Below are positions 35,652 through 45,842 of a DNA stretch of 64,000 nt, piece by piece; positions within the stretch are counted from its first letter, which is position 1; each line of letters opens with the position of its first letter. The notes below the pieces were generated by a model. It saw only the letters and a program-made list of their open reading frames with translations. It was not told where the DNA came from and did no database searches. The translations under genes were made by a program, and so were the position numbers. Source of the stretch: Pseudomonas sichuanensis. GTDB taxonomy: Bacteria; Pseudomonadota; Gammaproteobacteria; Pseudomonadales; Pseudomonadaceae. The stretch lies in the NCBI RefSeq assembly GCF_003231305.1, contig NZ_QKVM01000007.1:1-64000 (forward strand), in the 5' to 3' direction.

Positions 35652-36431
35652 ATGACGGACATCACTCACACGCAACATTTGATCGCCACGCCTGCGGGCA
35701 CGCTCCATGCCGAAAGCTGGCTGCCTGTGAATGCGCAAGGCGTACCCATTGTGCTGCTGCATGACTCGCTGGGCTGCGTGGCGCTTTGGCGCGATTTCCC
35801 CGCGCAGCTGGCGCAGGCTACCGGGCATCGGGTGATCGCTTATGACCGCCTGGGCTTCGGGCGCTCCGCCGCGCACCCCGGCCAGTTGCGCCGGGGCTTC
35901 GTCGAGGCCGAGGCGCACGAGGGTTTTGCTGCGCTGCGCAGGCAACTGGCCATCGATGACTTCATCGTCTTCGGCCACAGCGTTGGCGGTGGCATGGCGG
36001 TCGGCTGCGCGGCAGCCTTCAGCGAGCATTGCCGGGGGCTGGTGACCGAGTCGGCCCAGGCCTTCGTTGAAGCCCGTACCCTCGAAGGTATCCGCGCTGC
36101 CGATCGCCAGTTCGCCGAGCCGGGGCAGCTCGAACGCCTGGCGCGTTACCACGGCGACAAAGCCGAATGGGTACTGCGTGCCTGGGTCGACAACTGGTTG
36201 TCGGCCGATTTCGCCGACTGGCACCTCGACGGCCTGCTCGCGCAGCTGCGCTGCCCGCTGCTCAGCCTGCATGGCGACAACGACGAGTTCGGCAGCCTGG
36301 CCCACCCCGAACGCTTCACACGCCTGGCAGGCGGCCCGAGCCGAATGCGGGTGCTGGCCGATTGCGGGCATGTGCCCCATCGTGAGCAGGCCGACCAGGT
36401 GCTCGAGCAAGTGCTGCGTTTTCTCGGCTGA
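35652..36431 (+). CDS. Alpha/beta hydrolase
   Basis: The 259-residue protein has a complete catalytic triad layout: nucleophile Ser110 in FGHSVGGGM, an acidic residue in LHGDNDEFGSLAHPERF and His in ADCGHVPHREQADQV. The oxyanion HDSLG motif and DRLGFGRS are also standard. It is probably a cytosolic esterase or C-C hydrolase; the substrate is not indicated by neighbours. I start at MTDITHTQ, since the preceding codons carry no conserved sequence. Unlike the hydrolase encoded 1.5 kb upstream, its nucleophile is intact. Confidence 0.85.
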   Translation: MTDITHTQHLIATPAGTLHAESWLPVNAQGVPIVLLHDSLGCVALWRDFPAQLAQATGHRVIAYDRLGFGRSAAHPGQLRRGFVEAEAHEGFAALRRQLAIDDFIVFGHSVGGGMAVGCAAAFSEHCRGLVTESAQAFVEARTLEGIRAADRQFAEPGQLERLARYHGDKAEWVLRAWVDNWLSADFADWHLDGLLAQLRCPLLSLHGDNDEFGSLAHPERFTRLAGGPSRMRVLADCGHVPHREQADQVLEQVLRFLG

Positions 36432-36659
36432 ACACCGCCGCCCAAGCACCATGTTTATCCGTCTGCGTGGCCCGATCAGCCATGCGCCATGCAGGCGAAT
36501 GGATATCCCGGCAAAGCCGATTATGCTTCTGATTAACCTGCCGCGATCCGGGGCAATGCTCCGTCGTGCTTCGCCGCAACCTGTAAGCCCTATGGCCTGG
36601 GTGCGCGCCTTTGAACCTGTTGAGCAACCTGGCCTACCTGATCTTCACGGAGGCGACCC

Positions 36660-38339
<1,680 letters not shown>

Positions 38340-38358
38340 TGGGCCAACATCATCGCGG

Positions 38359-38393
38359 GGCAAGCCCGCTCCCACGGTGGGAGCGGGCTTGCC
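38359..38393. terminator. REP hairpin terminating the MFS gene
   Basis: A 17-base perfect inverted repeat with a single-base loop, built from the core GGCAAGCCCGCTCCCAC and its complement, lies between the MFS transporter gene and the convergent hypothetical gene. It is the same REP unit as at 10.06 kb. Confidence 0.85.
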
Positions 38394-38397
38394 GGTT

Positions 38398-38967
38398 TCA
38401 GTCGAAATACCCGCGCAGGCTGTAGCGATAGCCGGTATCGACCTCGGCGTTGCCGGCGTTCTGGTAAGTCTTCTTCAAGACGAATTCGAACGCAGGCTCA
38501 TACAGCCCGTCGCGCACCAGCGCCCCCGCCAGCACCTCCACCTCGTACAAGCCGTTGTCCAGCTCGATGATCGGCCGCCCTGGCTCCTGGTAGCGGGCCA
38601 GCAGGTCGCCCAGGGTCTTGTTGGTGAAATGCTGCAGCACGCGCCAGGTGAACAGCATCAGTGCGCGGTTTTCCACCCGCAGCACATGGCCGCTGCGGCG
38701 GTGCTTGAGGCGGCTGCCCGGTTCGAGCAGGGCCGGGGTGGCCTGGTCGAGGGTGAACAGGATGCGGTAAGGCAGGTTGTCGATGCCGGCCAATGGCAGG
38801 ATCACGCCCTCGTGCACCGCCAGGTCGCCACTGTCTCCGGTGGTGAAGGCGCGCGCCAGGTCGTCGGGCAGATCGTGTTCGTGCTTGAAGTGCTCCAGCA
38901 GTTGAATGTCGCCGAGCAGGAAATAGTCGACCAGGTCGTTGAGGACCTCGCTGAATTCATAGCGCAT
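38398..38967 (-). CDS. Conserved hypothetical protein
   Basis: This 189-residue soluble protein is acidic, with no signal peptide, membrane segment or motif I can name. It begins MRYEFSEVLNDLVDYFLLGDIQLLEHF and ends in an aromatic-rich tail (GYRYSLRGYFD). Coding character is strong: codon bias matches neighbours, and it has a full open frame bounded by hairpins on both sides. It is a single-gene unit between the MFS transporter (convergent) and a glyoxalase-fold gene on the same strand. No function is proposed. Confidence 0.7.
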   Translation of the reverse strand: MRYEFSEVLNDLVDYFLLGDIQLLEHFKHEHDLPDDLARAFTTGDSGDLAVHEGVILPLAGIDNLPYRILFTLDQATPALLEPGSRLKHRRSGHVLRVENRALMLFTWRVLQHFTNKTLGDLLARYQEPGRPIIELDNGLYEVEVLAGALVRDGLYEPAFEFVLKKTYQNAGNAEVDTGYRYSLRGYFD

Positions 38968-39025
38968 GGTTTTTCCTTGTTGTGGCTGCGCTGAGCGGGA
39001 TCGAGCAATGTAGCGGAGCGAGCAA

Positions 39026-39050
39026 GGGCGACGCCACCGTGGCGTTGCCC
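39026..39050 (-). terminator. Hairpin downstream of the glyoxalase-fold gene
   Basis: GGGCGACGCCAC and GTGGCGTTGCCC form a 12-base stem with one G-T pair and a one-base loop, 14 bases past the stop codon of the leftward VOC gene. There is no T-tract, so it is a moderate terminator candidate. Confidence 0.5.
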
Positions 39051-39063
39051 GATAGCGTCGGGG

Positions 39064-39450
39064 TCAGTGACGTTGCGCGATCTGGATGAGGTTGCCGCAG
39101 GTATCGTCGAATACCGCCACGGTGACCGGCCCCACATCCGTGGGGGGCTGGGTGAACTGCACGCCGGCCTTGCACAGCCGGGTGTATTCGCCCTGGATAT
39201 CGCGCACGCCGAACGAGGTGGCCGGGATTCCATCCTGCTTCAGCGCGGCCTTGTAGGTCTTGGCGGCCGGATGGGCATCGGGTTCGAGCAGCAGCTCGAC
39301 GCCGTTGGGATCGTTGGGGGAGGTGAGGGTGAGCCAGCGATGCTTGCCCATGGGAACATCGTGTTTGGGCTCGAAGCCGAGCACGTAGTGGTAGAACGCC
39401 AGGGCCTTGGCCTGGTCGTCGACGAGGATGCTGGTGACCACGATCTTCAT
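39064..39450 (-). CDS. VOC family protein (glyoxalase/bleomycin resistance type)
   Basis: The 128-residue protein opens KIVVTSILVDDQAKALAFYHYVLGFEPKHDVPMG, and ends with VAVFDDTCGNLIQIAQ, the two halves of a single VOC fold. This subgroup, related to YdfO/catechol-dioxygenase-like proteins, is common and functionally undefined. The start at MKIVVTS has only weak ribosome binding sequence; upstream codons do not add conserved residues. It is unrelated at sequence level to the VOC gene at 35.1 kb beyond the fold. Confidence 0.82.
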   Translation of the reverse strand: MKIVVTSILVDDQAKALAFYHYVLGFEPKHDVPMGKHRWLTLTSPNDPNGVELLLEPDAHPAAKTYKAALKQDGIPATSFGVRDIQGEYTRLCKAGVQFTQPPTDVGPVTVAVFDDTCGNLIQIAQRH

Positions 39451-39529
39451 AGGCGCACACCGTTGTGGGTGGGTGTTACAGCAAGTAAAGACGGTCGCGG
39501 CGCTTTGACCAGCGTGGGCCGTCAAGTCC

Positions 39530-40174
39530 TCACCCCGCCTTGCGCAAGGTCAGGTTGATACGCCGCTCCCCCAGCCGTGGATGCACGCCGGGCTTGACCG
39601 GCAGCACGCCGTGAAAGCGCAGGCGGTCCTCACCGCCCCAGACCAGCACGTCACCATGGTTCAGCGCGATCCGCTGTGCGCGGTCGCCGCGTTGCAGCCC
39701 GCCGAACAGAAACACCGCGGGCAACCCCAGTGAAATCGACACGATCGGCTGGCCGAAGTCGCGCTCGTCGCGGTCCTGGTGCAGGCTCAGCCGGGTGCCG
39801 GGCAGGTAGTGGTTGATCAGGCAGGCATCCGGCACGAAGCCTTCGAACCCGGCCAGCGCGGCAGCGCGCCCGGCCAGTGCCAGCAATGCCGCTGGCAGGG
39901 CCGGCCAGGGCTGGCCGCTCTGGGGATCGAGCGGGCTGTAGCGGTAGCCGCGCTCATCGCTGACCCAGCCCAGCGCCCCACAGTTGCTCAGCGCCACCGC
40001 CATGCGCTGGCCGCCGGGGGTGTGCATGTGCCGCCAGGGTGCGGCGCGCAGCACCGGGCGCAAGGCATCGAGCAGGGCTTCGATCTCGCCCAGGGCGAAG
40101 CCGGGCAGCAGCACGGTATGGCTGGCCAGGCGTTGTGGCTGGGGGCCGAACAGGTCGAGGTCGGACTGGATCAT
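39530..40174 (-). CDS. alkB: AlkB-type alkylated DNA repair dioxygenase
   Basis: The 214-residue Fe(II)/2-oxoglutarate dioxygenase has its metal triad visible in LSLHQDRDE (His-x-Asp) and LRFHGV (His), and the 2-oxoglutarate-binding Arg pair in RRINLTLR. ACLINHYLPGTRL upstream is the nucleotide-recognition segment typical of AlkB. It removes methyl groups from 1-methyladenine and 3-methylcytosine in DNA by oxidation. The gene lies downstream of the leftward curli operon but is set apart from it by a terminator, so it probably has its own promoter. Confidence 0.93.
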   Translation of the reverse strand: MIQSDLDLFGPQPQRLASHTVLLPGFALGEIEALLDALRPVLRAAPWRHMHTPGGQRMAVALSNCGALGWVSDERGYRYSPLDPQSGQPWPALPAALLALAGRAAALAGFEGFVPDACLINHYLPGTRLSLHQDRDERDFGQPIVSISLGLPAVFLFGGLQRGDRAQRIALNHGDVLVWGGEDRLRFHGVLPVKPGVHPRLGERRINLTLRKAG

Positions 40175-40233
40175 CAGGTGGCGGCCGAGCAGGCAGGTCA
40201 GGCGGCCAGTGTAGCGCTGTTGCCAGGCGAGGG

Positions 40234-40274
40234 AAAAAGGAACCGCGGCGCCAGGGAGAGCGGACCCCGCGGTT
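40234..40274 (-). terminator. Rho-independent terminator of the curli-type operon
   Basis: Read leftward, AACCGCGG (complement of 40267-40274) pairs with CCGCGGTT (complement of 40241-40248) and is followed by a run of five T (the AAAAA at 40234-40238 on the + strand). It lies just beyond the csgA-like stop codon. Confidence 0.7.
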
Positions 40275-40288
40275 CAAGGGGGAGCGGG

Positions 40289-41734
40289 TCAGTGCTGGGT
40301 GACGGTGGCCGTGTTGGTGTTGCCGAACTGGGTGATGCTGGCGGTCTGGCTGGCACCTGCCTGGTCGACGAAGGCTTGGTTGGCGTTGCCGCCCTGGGTC
40401 ACGTAGGCGACGTTGACGCCGTCGGTCTGCTTGATGGTGGCCTGGTTGCCGCTGCCGTACAGCTGGTAGGTGTAGCTCTGGTTGCCGCTGCCGGACTGGT
40501 CGATGTTGACCATGCCGCCGTTGCCGGCGGAAATGCCCTCGGCGTAGTTGGCGGTGCCGCGCTGGTCGGCAATCAGCAGGTTGTCGCTGCCGTTCTGCTC
40601 GAAATACAGCTCGTTGTTGGTATCGGCCTGTTTGGTTTCCATGGTGTTGCGGTTGCCGTTCTGGCTCAGCTTGGCGTACTGACCGGTGTCCTTCTGGTTG
40701 AGGTTGACGCTGTTCTGATTGCCCACCTGGCTGATCTCGGCGCGCTGGCCGTTGCCGAACTGCCCACCGGATTTCTCGCCCTTCCAGTTGCTGGCCAGGA
40801 TCTTGTTGCCGTTGCCCTGGGTGGTGATGGTCAGGCTGTGGTTGTCACCGGTCTGGTAGGTGAAGTGCAGGTTGTTGTTGCCGGTCTGCGAGATGCTGGT
40901 CACCGACTGGTTGGTCTCGAACTGGTCCGACCAGCTGGCGTTGGCGCGGCCGTTCTGGCTCAGGGTGGCACTGTTGCCCTCGCCGAAACTCTGGTCGATG
41001 TAGCCTTCGTTGAGCTGGCCGGTCTGGTAGACGCTGGCCTGGCTGGCGGTCTGGTTGTCCTGCCACACCTCCACGGAATGGCCGGTGCCGTACTGGTCGA
41101 TACCGATGGTGCCGCCGAAGCCGTTGCGCTGGTCACCGTAGGCCCAGTTTTCCCGGCCCTGCTGGTAGATGGCGATGTCGCCGTCCTGGTGGGTGAGGTG
41201 CTCGGCGGCGGCCTGGTTGTCGTTGCCGCTCTGGTTGATCAGGCTGCGGTTGTTGCTGCCGCCGAACAGTTGCTCGATGGTGGCGTCGTTGCGCTGCCCC
41301 GATTGCTGGGTGGTGGCCTGGCTGCCGAGTTGGGTGTCCTGCCAGATCACCGAGCGGTTGCCGTTGCCTTCCTGCATCTGCAGGGCCTGGTTGTTCTCGC
41401 CCACCGACTGGCTGGCGAAGGCGTCGTTGAGGGTGCCGCCGGACAGCTGGGTGATCTGGCTGCCGTTTTCGAACAACTGCTCGGCATAGCCTGCGTTGAG
41501 CGAGCCGGTGGCGATCTGCTGGATATCGCTGGTGCTGTTGTCCTGCACGGCCATGTGGTTGTGGTCGCGGCCGGCCTGGCTCTGGCTGGCCGAGGCATAC
41601 GAGGCCTGGGTCTGTTTCACTTCGGCGATGTTCTTGTTGCCTTGCTGGGTCTGGGTCGAAGTGCTGTCGTCGGCCATGGCCTGGCCGGCCAGCGCCAGGA
41701 CAATGGCGGCGCTCAGAGGGGCGAGCTTGTACAT
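40289..41734 (-). CDS. csgA: CsgA-like major curlin (amyloid fibre subunit)
   Basis: The 481-residue secreted protein has a signal peptide (YKLAPLSAAIVLALAGQAMA) and then some 20 curlin-type repeats rich in Gln, Asn and Gly, on the pattern Q-x-G-x-x-N-x-A-x-x-x-Q (for example SGQRNDATIEQ, TGQLNEGYIDQ, GNANQAFVDQ, FGNTNTATVTQ). Such repeats stack as a cross-beta solenoid and make extracellular amyloid fibres in biofilms. It is about three times longer than E. coli CsgA. AGGAGG precedes the start at ideal spacing. It is the last gene of a four-gene leftward operon, 28 bases after the CsgB-like gene. No csgG, csgE or csgF secretion genes are in this window. Confidence 0.9.
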   Translation of the reverse strand: MYKLAPLSAAIVLALAGQAMADDSTSTQTQQGNKNIAEVKQTQASYASASQSQAGRDHNHMAVQDNSTSDIQQIATGSLNAGYAEQLFENGSQITQLSGGTLNDAFASQSVGENNQALQMQEGNGNRSVIWQDTQLGSQATTQQSGQRNDATIEQLFGGSNNRSLINQSGNDNQAAAEHLTHQDGDIAIYQQGRENWAYGDQRNGFGGTIGIDQYGTGHSVEVWQDNQTASQASVYQTGQLNEGYIDQSFGEGNSATLSQNGRANASWSDQFETNQSVTSISQTGNNNLHFTYQTGDNHSLTITTQGNGNKILASNWKGEKSGGQFGNGQRAEISQVGNQNSVNLNQKDTGQYAKLSQNGNRNTMETKQADTNNELYFEQNGSDNLLIADQRGTANYAEGISAGNGGMVNIDQSGSGNQSYTYQLYGSGNQATIKQTDGVNVAYVTQGGNANQAFVDQAGASQTASITQFGNTNTATVTQH

Positions 41735-41762
41735 GGTGAAGCCTCCTGCGGTGTCGATGGCG

Positions 41763-42233
41763 TTAACGGTATTGGGTGATGTGCACTTGCTGGCCATTGC
41801 CGGCCTGGGTCACGGCGCTGGTCAGCCCCGTGCCGCTCTGCTCGATGGTGGCGTTGTTGTGGTTGCCGATCTGCTCGATGGCGGCGGTGTTGCCGCTGCC
41901 GTTCTGGCGGATCGACGCGTTGTTGCCGTAGCCCTGCTGGTTGATCGAGGCCATCAGGTCGCTGCCTTGCTGCAGGATGTACGCCTCCTGCGCGCCCCCG
42001 GCCTGGACGATCTGGCCCAGCAGGGCCACGCCGTTCTGGTCGAGGGCGGCGCGGTTGCCGTTGCCCTGCTGCTCGATCACCGCCAGCTGGCCGGCAGCGC
42101 TGGGCAGCAGCCGCAGCACCAGCGGCTCGCCCAGGTCGTTGCCGGCCGCGAGGTCGGCGTTGTCCATCAGGTCGTCGGCCCAGGCCTGGCCACTCAGGGC
42201 CAGGCACAGCAGCAGTGGGGACAGGCGTTTCAT
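41763..42233 (-). CDS. csgB: CsgB-like minor curlin (nucleator)
   Basis: The 156-residue secreted protein has a signal peptide (KRLSPLLLCLALSGQAWA) and about five curlin repeats (for example GNGNRAALDQNG, GYGNNASIRQNG, GSGNTAAIEQIG, GNHNNATIEQSG), ending in a short basic C-terminus (ITQYR). In curli systems a short, basic-tailed curlin of this size is the cell-surface nucleator, CsgB, that templates CsgA. Its position directly upstream of the larger curlin matches csgBA order. The first ~50 mature residues are non-repeat (DLAAGNDLGEPLVLRLLPS). Assigned as CsgB by size, tail and order. Confidence 0.87.
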   Translation of the reverse strand: MKRLSPLLLCLALSGQAWADDLMDNADLAAGNDLGEPLVLRLLPSAAGQLAVIEQQGNGNRAALDQNGVALLGQIVQAGGAQEAYILQQGSDLMASINQQGYGNNASIRQNGSGNTAAIEQIGNHNNATIEQSGTGLTSAVTQAGNGQQVHITQYR

Positions 42234-42249
42234 GGCGCGCTCCTGGGGC

Positions 42250-44490
42250 TCACTGCACCACCACGTTGACGGTGCGCGTGGTGCCCTGGCTGCTGGTCAC
42301 GGTTGCCGTAGGCGCCGCCGTCGGGACTGCCGTGGTGCTGTTGCTGACGGCCAGGCGCCAGCGGCCGGTAACCGGCACGGTAGTGGTGCCCAGGGTCTGC
42401 ACGCCGGTGGTGGTGGTCACCCGCACGGTGATGGTGTTGCCGGTGGTCACCGAGGAGGTACCGCTGATGTCCCAGTTGTAGCGGTTGTTGGAGCGGGCCG
42501 TGACCGTCGCCGCGGTGACCGCGAAGGTCTCCTGGGGTGGCCGTGGCGACACCTGCACGGTGACCGTGCCAGGGGTGGACAGGGCGCCAATCGAGTCACG
42601 CGCGATGTAGGTGAAGGTGGTGCTGAACGCTGCGGTGACCGTGGCCGGTGGCGTGTAGGTGATGGTGCTGCCGTTGGTGCTCACCGAGCCGCGCCCGGCC
42701 GGGATTGGCTGGGTGACGCTGGCGATGGTCAGCGGCAGGTTGCCTTCCGGGTCGGTGTCGTTGGCCAGGGCGTCGATGGTCAGGGGTACGCCCAGGGTGG
42801 CGACACTGTCGGCCACCGCAGTGGGTGCCCGGTTGGGCGCGACGTTGACGGTGACCGTGGCCGGGTCCGACTTCAGCCCCTTGGCATCCATGGCGCGGTA
42901 GCTGAAGGTCGCCACCAGCGGGCTGGTGGCGCCGGCCGGTGGGGTGTAGGTGACGGCGGTGGTGCCGTTCATCACCACGCCGCCCAGGCCGGTGCCGGGT
43001 TGGGTGAGGTCGCTGATGGTCAGCGGCAGGTTGCCGTCCGGATCGCTGTCGTTGGCCAGCAGGTTGAGGGTGACAGGGACGCCGACACTGGTACTGGCGC
43101 TGTCGGCCTGGGCCAGCGGTGGCTGGTTGCCGGCCGAGATCGGCGCATTGCCGACCACCACCACCGGCTCGACGTCGCTGCCGCCATGGGCGGACTTGAC
43201 GGTGATGCTGGCGGGTGGCTGGCTCAGGTCGTTGACCGTCAGGCTTTGCAGCACGCCAGCCTTGGACATGCGCCCGAAGCCTTGCACCACCAGGTCAGGC
43301 ACCGCCACCTCGTCGCTGGAGCGGGCCTCGACCAGCAGGCGCTTGGTGACCCAGTCGTAGCGGGCGTTGGTGACCCGTACGACGTCGCTGAGCTTGCTCG
43401 ACACGGCGGTGGGTTTGGTGGTGCCGGCGCTGCTGCTGGCGGTGACCACCACCACCGGCGGTGGCGCGGCCTGGCTCAGTTGCTGGCTGAAGAACAGCCC
43501 GTTGTTGTCTGGCAGCAGGTTGAACTGGCAGGGCGAGGGTGGCGTGCCGACCAGCGCCAGGCCGTTGCGCAGGCACAGGCTGGCGGTGTTCGGCGCCTTG
43601 GCGAAGACTTCGACGCGAGTGCCGACACCGTTGCGCGAGTAGGTGGCACGCTCGAGGGTGACCGGAGTCTGGGCGCGTTGGTCGAGGACCTTGCCGGAGA
43701 CCGTGAAGACGTTGGTCTGGATCGTGCCTGCCGGGCCTTGGATGCGCACGAAGTTGGTGTTGTTCGGGCTGCCGGTCACCGCTTCGGTGGTGTTGGGGTC
43801 GCCAACGAAGGTTTCGGTGGCGCCGGTGTCCGGATTGACTTCGCTGTACGGGCCGTCGACACCGCGCAGGAACGGCCCGATATTGCCATTGAGCGCACCA
43901 CTGAAGTTGCCCGGTGCGCCGATGCCGATGTCGCGGGTGATGTTGACCGCGCGCCGGCCCACTTGGTTGGCGGCGACGGTGACGGTTTCCACGCCGTAGG
44001 GGTGGGTGATGGTGTAGGTGCCTGCCTGTGGGATGGAGGCACGGATACGGATGCGGGCGAAGCTCTGCTGGTCGCCGTCGACCGGGTTCTCGGCGGCGAA
44101 GGCCGCCTCAACCCCGGCCACATAGACTTCCAGCTCGTAGCCACTGTTGCCGACTGCGGGGATCGAGGTCTCGGCGAGGAACCAGAACATCTCGGGCGGC
44201 CAGTTGTCGGGGAACACCAGCGGCAAGGTGTCGTCATAGACCCCAGGCTCCGGCAGCAGGGTGCACATGTAGGCCGGGGCGCCTGGCCCGCCGGGGAAGC
44301 GGGTACTGGTGGCGCGCGACTGGCACAGCTCCAGCGACAGGTTGGTGGCGTCCTTGTACCACATGGGGTAACCCCCAGTGGCGAAGGTGTAGGGGCCCGG
44401 GTCGACCTCGGTCAGCACGGCCCAGGCCGCGCTGCTCACGCTGAGGCTGAAACCGGCGGCGCACAGCGCCCGGCGTGACCAAGTATTCAT
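42250..44490 (-). CDS. Secreted curli-operon protein with Ig-like/cadherin-type repeats (unknown function)
   Basis: The 746-residue protein has a signal peptide (residues 1-~24, ending AAWA). Residues ~25-460 match, region for region, the protein encoded just upstream: VDPGPY, LCxSxA, PGAPAYMCTLLPxPGV, the FWF segment, GDQxSFARxRIR, THPYGVE, NxTRDIGI, GPFLR, the VFxVSGK and the closing HGGSD block. Then come two tandem Ig-like/VCBS-type repeats (~465-660) each with the A-N-D-[ST]-D-P-[DE]-G-N-L-P-L-T-I signature, and a final beta-rich domain. Four or more Cys suggest periplasmic or surface disulphides. GGAGG precedes the start. It sits 16 bases upstream of csgB, so a role in fibre anchoring or export is inferred. 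Not a family I can name. Confidence 0.78.
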   Translation of the reverse strand: MNTWSRRALCAAGFSLSVSSAAWAVLTEVDPGPYTFATGGYPMWYKDATNLSLELCQSRATSTRFPGGPGAPAYMCTLLPEPGVYDDTLPLVFPDNWPPEMFWFLAETSIPAVGNSGYELEVYVAGVEAAFAAENPVDGDQQSFARIRIRASIPQAGTYTITHPYGVETVTVAANQVGRRAVNITRDIGIGAPGNFSGALNGNIGPFLRGVDGPYSEVNPDTGATETFVGDPNTTEAVTGSPNNTNFVRIQGPAGTIQTNVFTVSGKVLDQRAQTPVTLERATYSRNGVGTRVEVFAKAPNTASLCLRNGLALVGTPPSPCQFNLLPDNNGLFFSQQLSQAAPPPVVVVTASSSAGTTKPTAVSSKLSDVVRVTNARYDWVTKRLLVEARSSDEVAVPDLVVQGFGRMSKAGVLQSLTVNDLSQPPASITVKSAHGGSDVEPVVVVGNAPISAGNQPPLAQADSASTSVGVPVTLNLLANDSDPDGNLPLTISDLTQPGTGLGGVVMNGTTAVTYTPPAGATSPLVATFSYRAMDAKGLKSDPATVTVNVAPNRAPTAVADSVATLGVPLTIDALANDTDPEGNLPLTIASVTQPIPAGRGSVSTNGSTITYTPPATVTAAFSTTFTYIARDSIGALSTPGTVTVQVSPRPPQETFAVTAATVTARSNNRYNWDISGTSSVTTGNTITVRVTTTTGVQTLGTTTVPVTGRWRLAVSNSTTAVPTAAPTATVTSSQGTTRTVNVVVQ

Positions 44491-44510
44491 GCTGCCTCCT
44501 GGAAGTCTGT

Positions 44511-45842
44511 TCATGGCACCAGCACCACGTCTTCGCTGTCACTGCCGCCATGGGAGCTGCTGACCTGCACCTTGGCCGGCGGTATCGGCGTGAGCCCGGT
44601 GGTCATGGATTTCACCGCGCCGCTGCCGCTCAGGTTGCCGATCAGCGCACCGTTGCCGGTGCGCGCGGTGAGGGCCGGCGGGCTGGTCTCGTCGCTGCTG
44701 CTGGCCACCAGGGTCAGTTGGCCGCTGCCCAGGCTGTATTCGGCGCGGCTGATCACCACCAGGTCGGTCAAGGGCATCGGCGTGGTGGTCGGGGTGCTGG
44801 TGGCGATGGCCAGGCTGTTGTCGGCAGTGACCTGCAGGGTCAGTGGCAGGGTGGGGTTGAGCACGGACTGGGCATACCAGCTGCCGGTGCCGTTGGCTTC
44901 GCCCAAGGCCAGTGCCGGGCTCTGGCTGCTGAGGGTGACGGTGGCCGGCGCTGGCGGCGCCATGACGAACACATCCTGCTGGGCGCGCAGGTTGCCGTTT
45001 TCGGTATGCCGGGAGTACGTGCTGCGCTGCGGGATCAGCGGGGTGGGCCGGTTGACCTCGGACAGCTTGCCGGACACGCTGAATACCGTGGTGCGCAGGT
45101 CGATGCCGTTGGGGCCTTCGATGCGCACATAGTTGGTGTTGAACGGGCTACCGGTGACCGGCTCGTCCAGGTTGGGGTCGCCGATGAAGCGTTCGTTGCC
45201 TTCGGTATACGGGCCGTTGACGCTGCGCAGGAACGGCCCGACATCGCCCTTGAGTGCGCCACTGAAGTCGCCCGCACCCGCGATACCGATGTCGCGGGTC
45301 ATGTTGATCGCCCGGCGCCCGCCAGCCGGCACGTCGAACACTTCGACGCCATAGGGGTGGGTGACGGTATAGGTGCCTGCCACCGGGACATCGACGCGAA
45401 TGCGCACCCGGGCGAAGCTGACCTGGTCGCCGGCGATCGGCTCTTCGGCGGCGAATGCCGCTTCGATGGCCGTGCCAAAGCTCAGGGTTATACCGCGGGC
45501 GGCGTCGACGATCGCGGCATCGGCGGTGAACCAGAAGGCTTCGTCAGGGAAGTTGGTGGGGAACACGATGGGTTGGGTGTCATCGAACACGCCGGGCGTG
45601 GGCAGCAGCGTACACATGTAGGCTGGCGCGCCAGGCGCACCGGCAACCCGAGAACTCACGGCCTTGCTCAGGCACAGGTCGAGGGTGCGGCCGTGACTGT
45701 CCTGGTACCAGGCGGGAAAGCCGCTTGCGGGCGCGGGAGGGTAGGGACCGGGGTCGACCGCATACAACGCAGCCTGTGCCGGTAGCTGGAGCAGGCCGGC
45801 GACGATCGCGATGGCCAGCGGACGGGGTGTCGGTCGGTGCAT
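44511..45842 (-). CDS. Secreted curli-operon protein, shorter paralogue (unknown function)
   Basis: The 443-residue protein has a signal peptide (PLAIAIVAGLLQLPAQA) and is co-linear with residues ~25-460 of the next gene's product, sharing VDPGPY, the WYxD, LCxS, PGAPAYMCTLLPTPGV, GDQVSFARVRIR, THPYGVE and RDIGI segments and ending in HGGSDSEDVVLVP, where the longer paralogue continues into Ig-like repeats. The two genes are separated by 20 bases. It is the first gene of the leftward operon that ends with csgB and csgA. No enzyme motif, lipobox or beta-barrel signature is visible. Best guess: an extracellular beta-sandwich partner of the curli fibre; confidence in function is low. Confidence 0.78.
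   Translation of the reverse strand: MHRPTPRPLAIAIVAGLLQLPAQAALYAVDPGPYPPAPASGFPAWYQDSHGRTLDLCLSKAVSSRVAGAPGAPAYMCTLLPTPGVFDDTQPIVFPTNFPDEAFWFTADAAIVDAARGITLSFGTAIEAAFAAEEPIAGDQVSFARVRIRVDVPVAGTYTVTHPYGVEVFDVPAGGRRAINMTRDIGIAGAGDFSGALKGDVGPFLRSVNGPYTEGNERFIGDPNLDEPVTGSPFNTNYVRIEGPNGIDLRTTVFSVSGKLSEVNRPTPLIPQRSTYSRHTENGNLRAQQDVFVMAPPAPATVTLSSQSPALALGEANGTGSWYAQSVLNPTLPLTLQVTADNSLAIATSTPTTTPMPLTDLVVISRAEYSLGSGQLTLVASSSDETSPPALTARTGNGALIGNLSGSGAVKSMTTGLTPIPPAKVQVSSSHGGSDSEDVVLVP

Noticed and set aside
39779..41779. A 666-codon open frame on the + strand opposite the csgA-like and alkB genes.
   Set aside because: The repeated curlin codons read backwards give a low-complexity Val/Leu/Ala/Gly product. 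It spans two real genes and has no start signal.
40289..42233. Regular short repeats as a non-coding tandem array.
   Set aside because: They encode the Q-x-G-x-x-N curlin repeats in two intact genes with signal peptides.
41941..44478. An 845-codon open frame on the + strand opposite the longer curli-operon secreted protein gene.
   Set aside because: It is a high-GC shadow: composition is Gly/Ala/Val/Arg with no domain, and the opposite strand carries an intact signal peptide, conserved paralogue match and good ribosome binding site.
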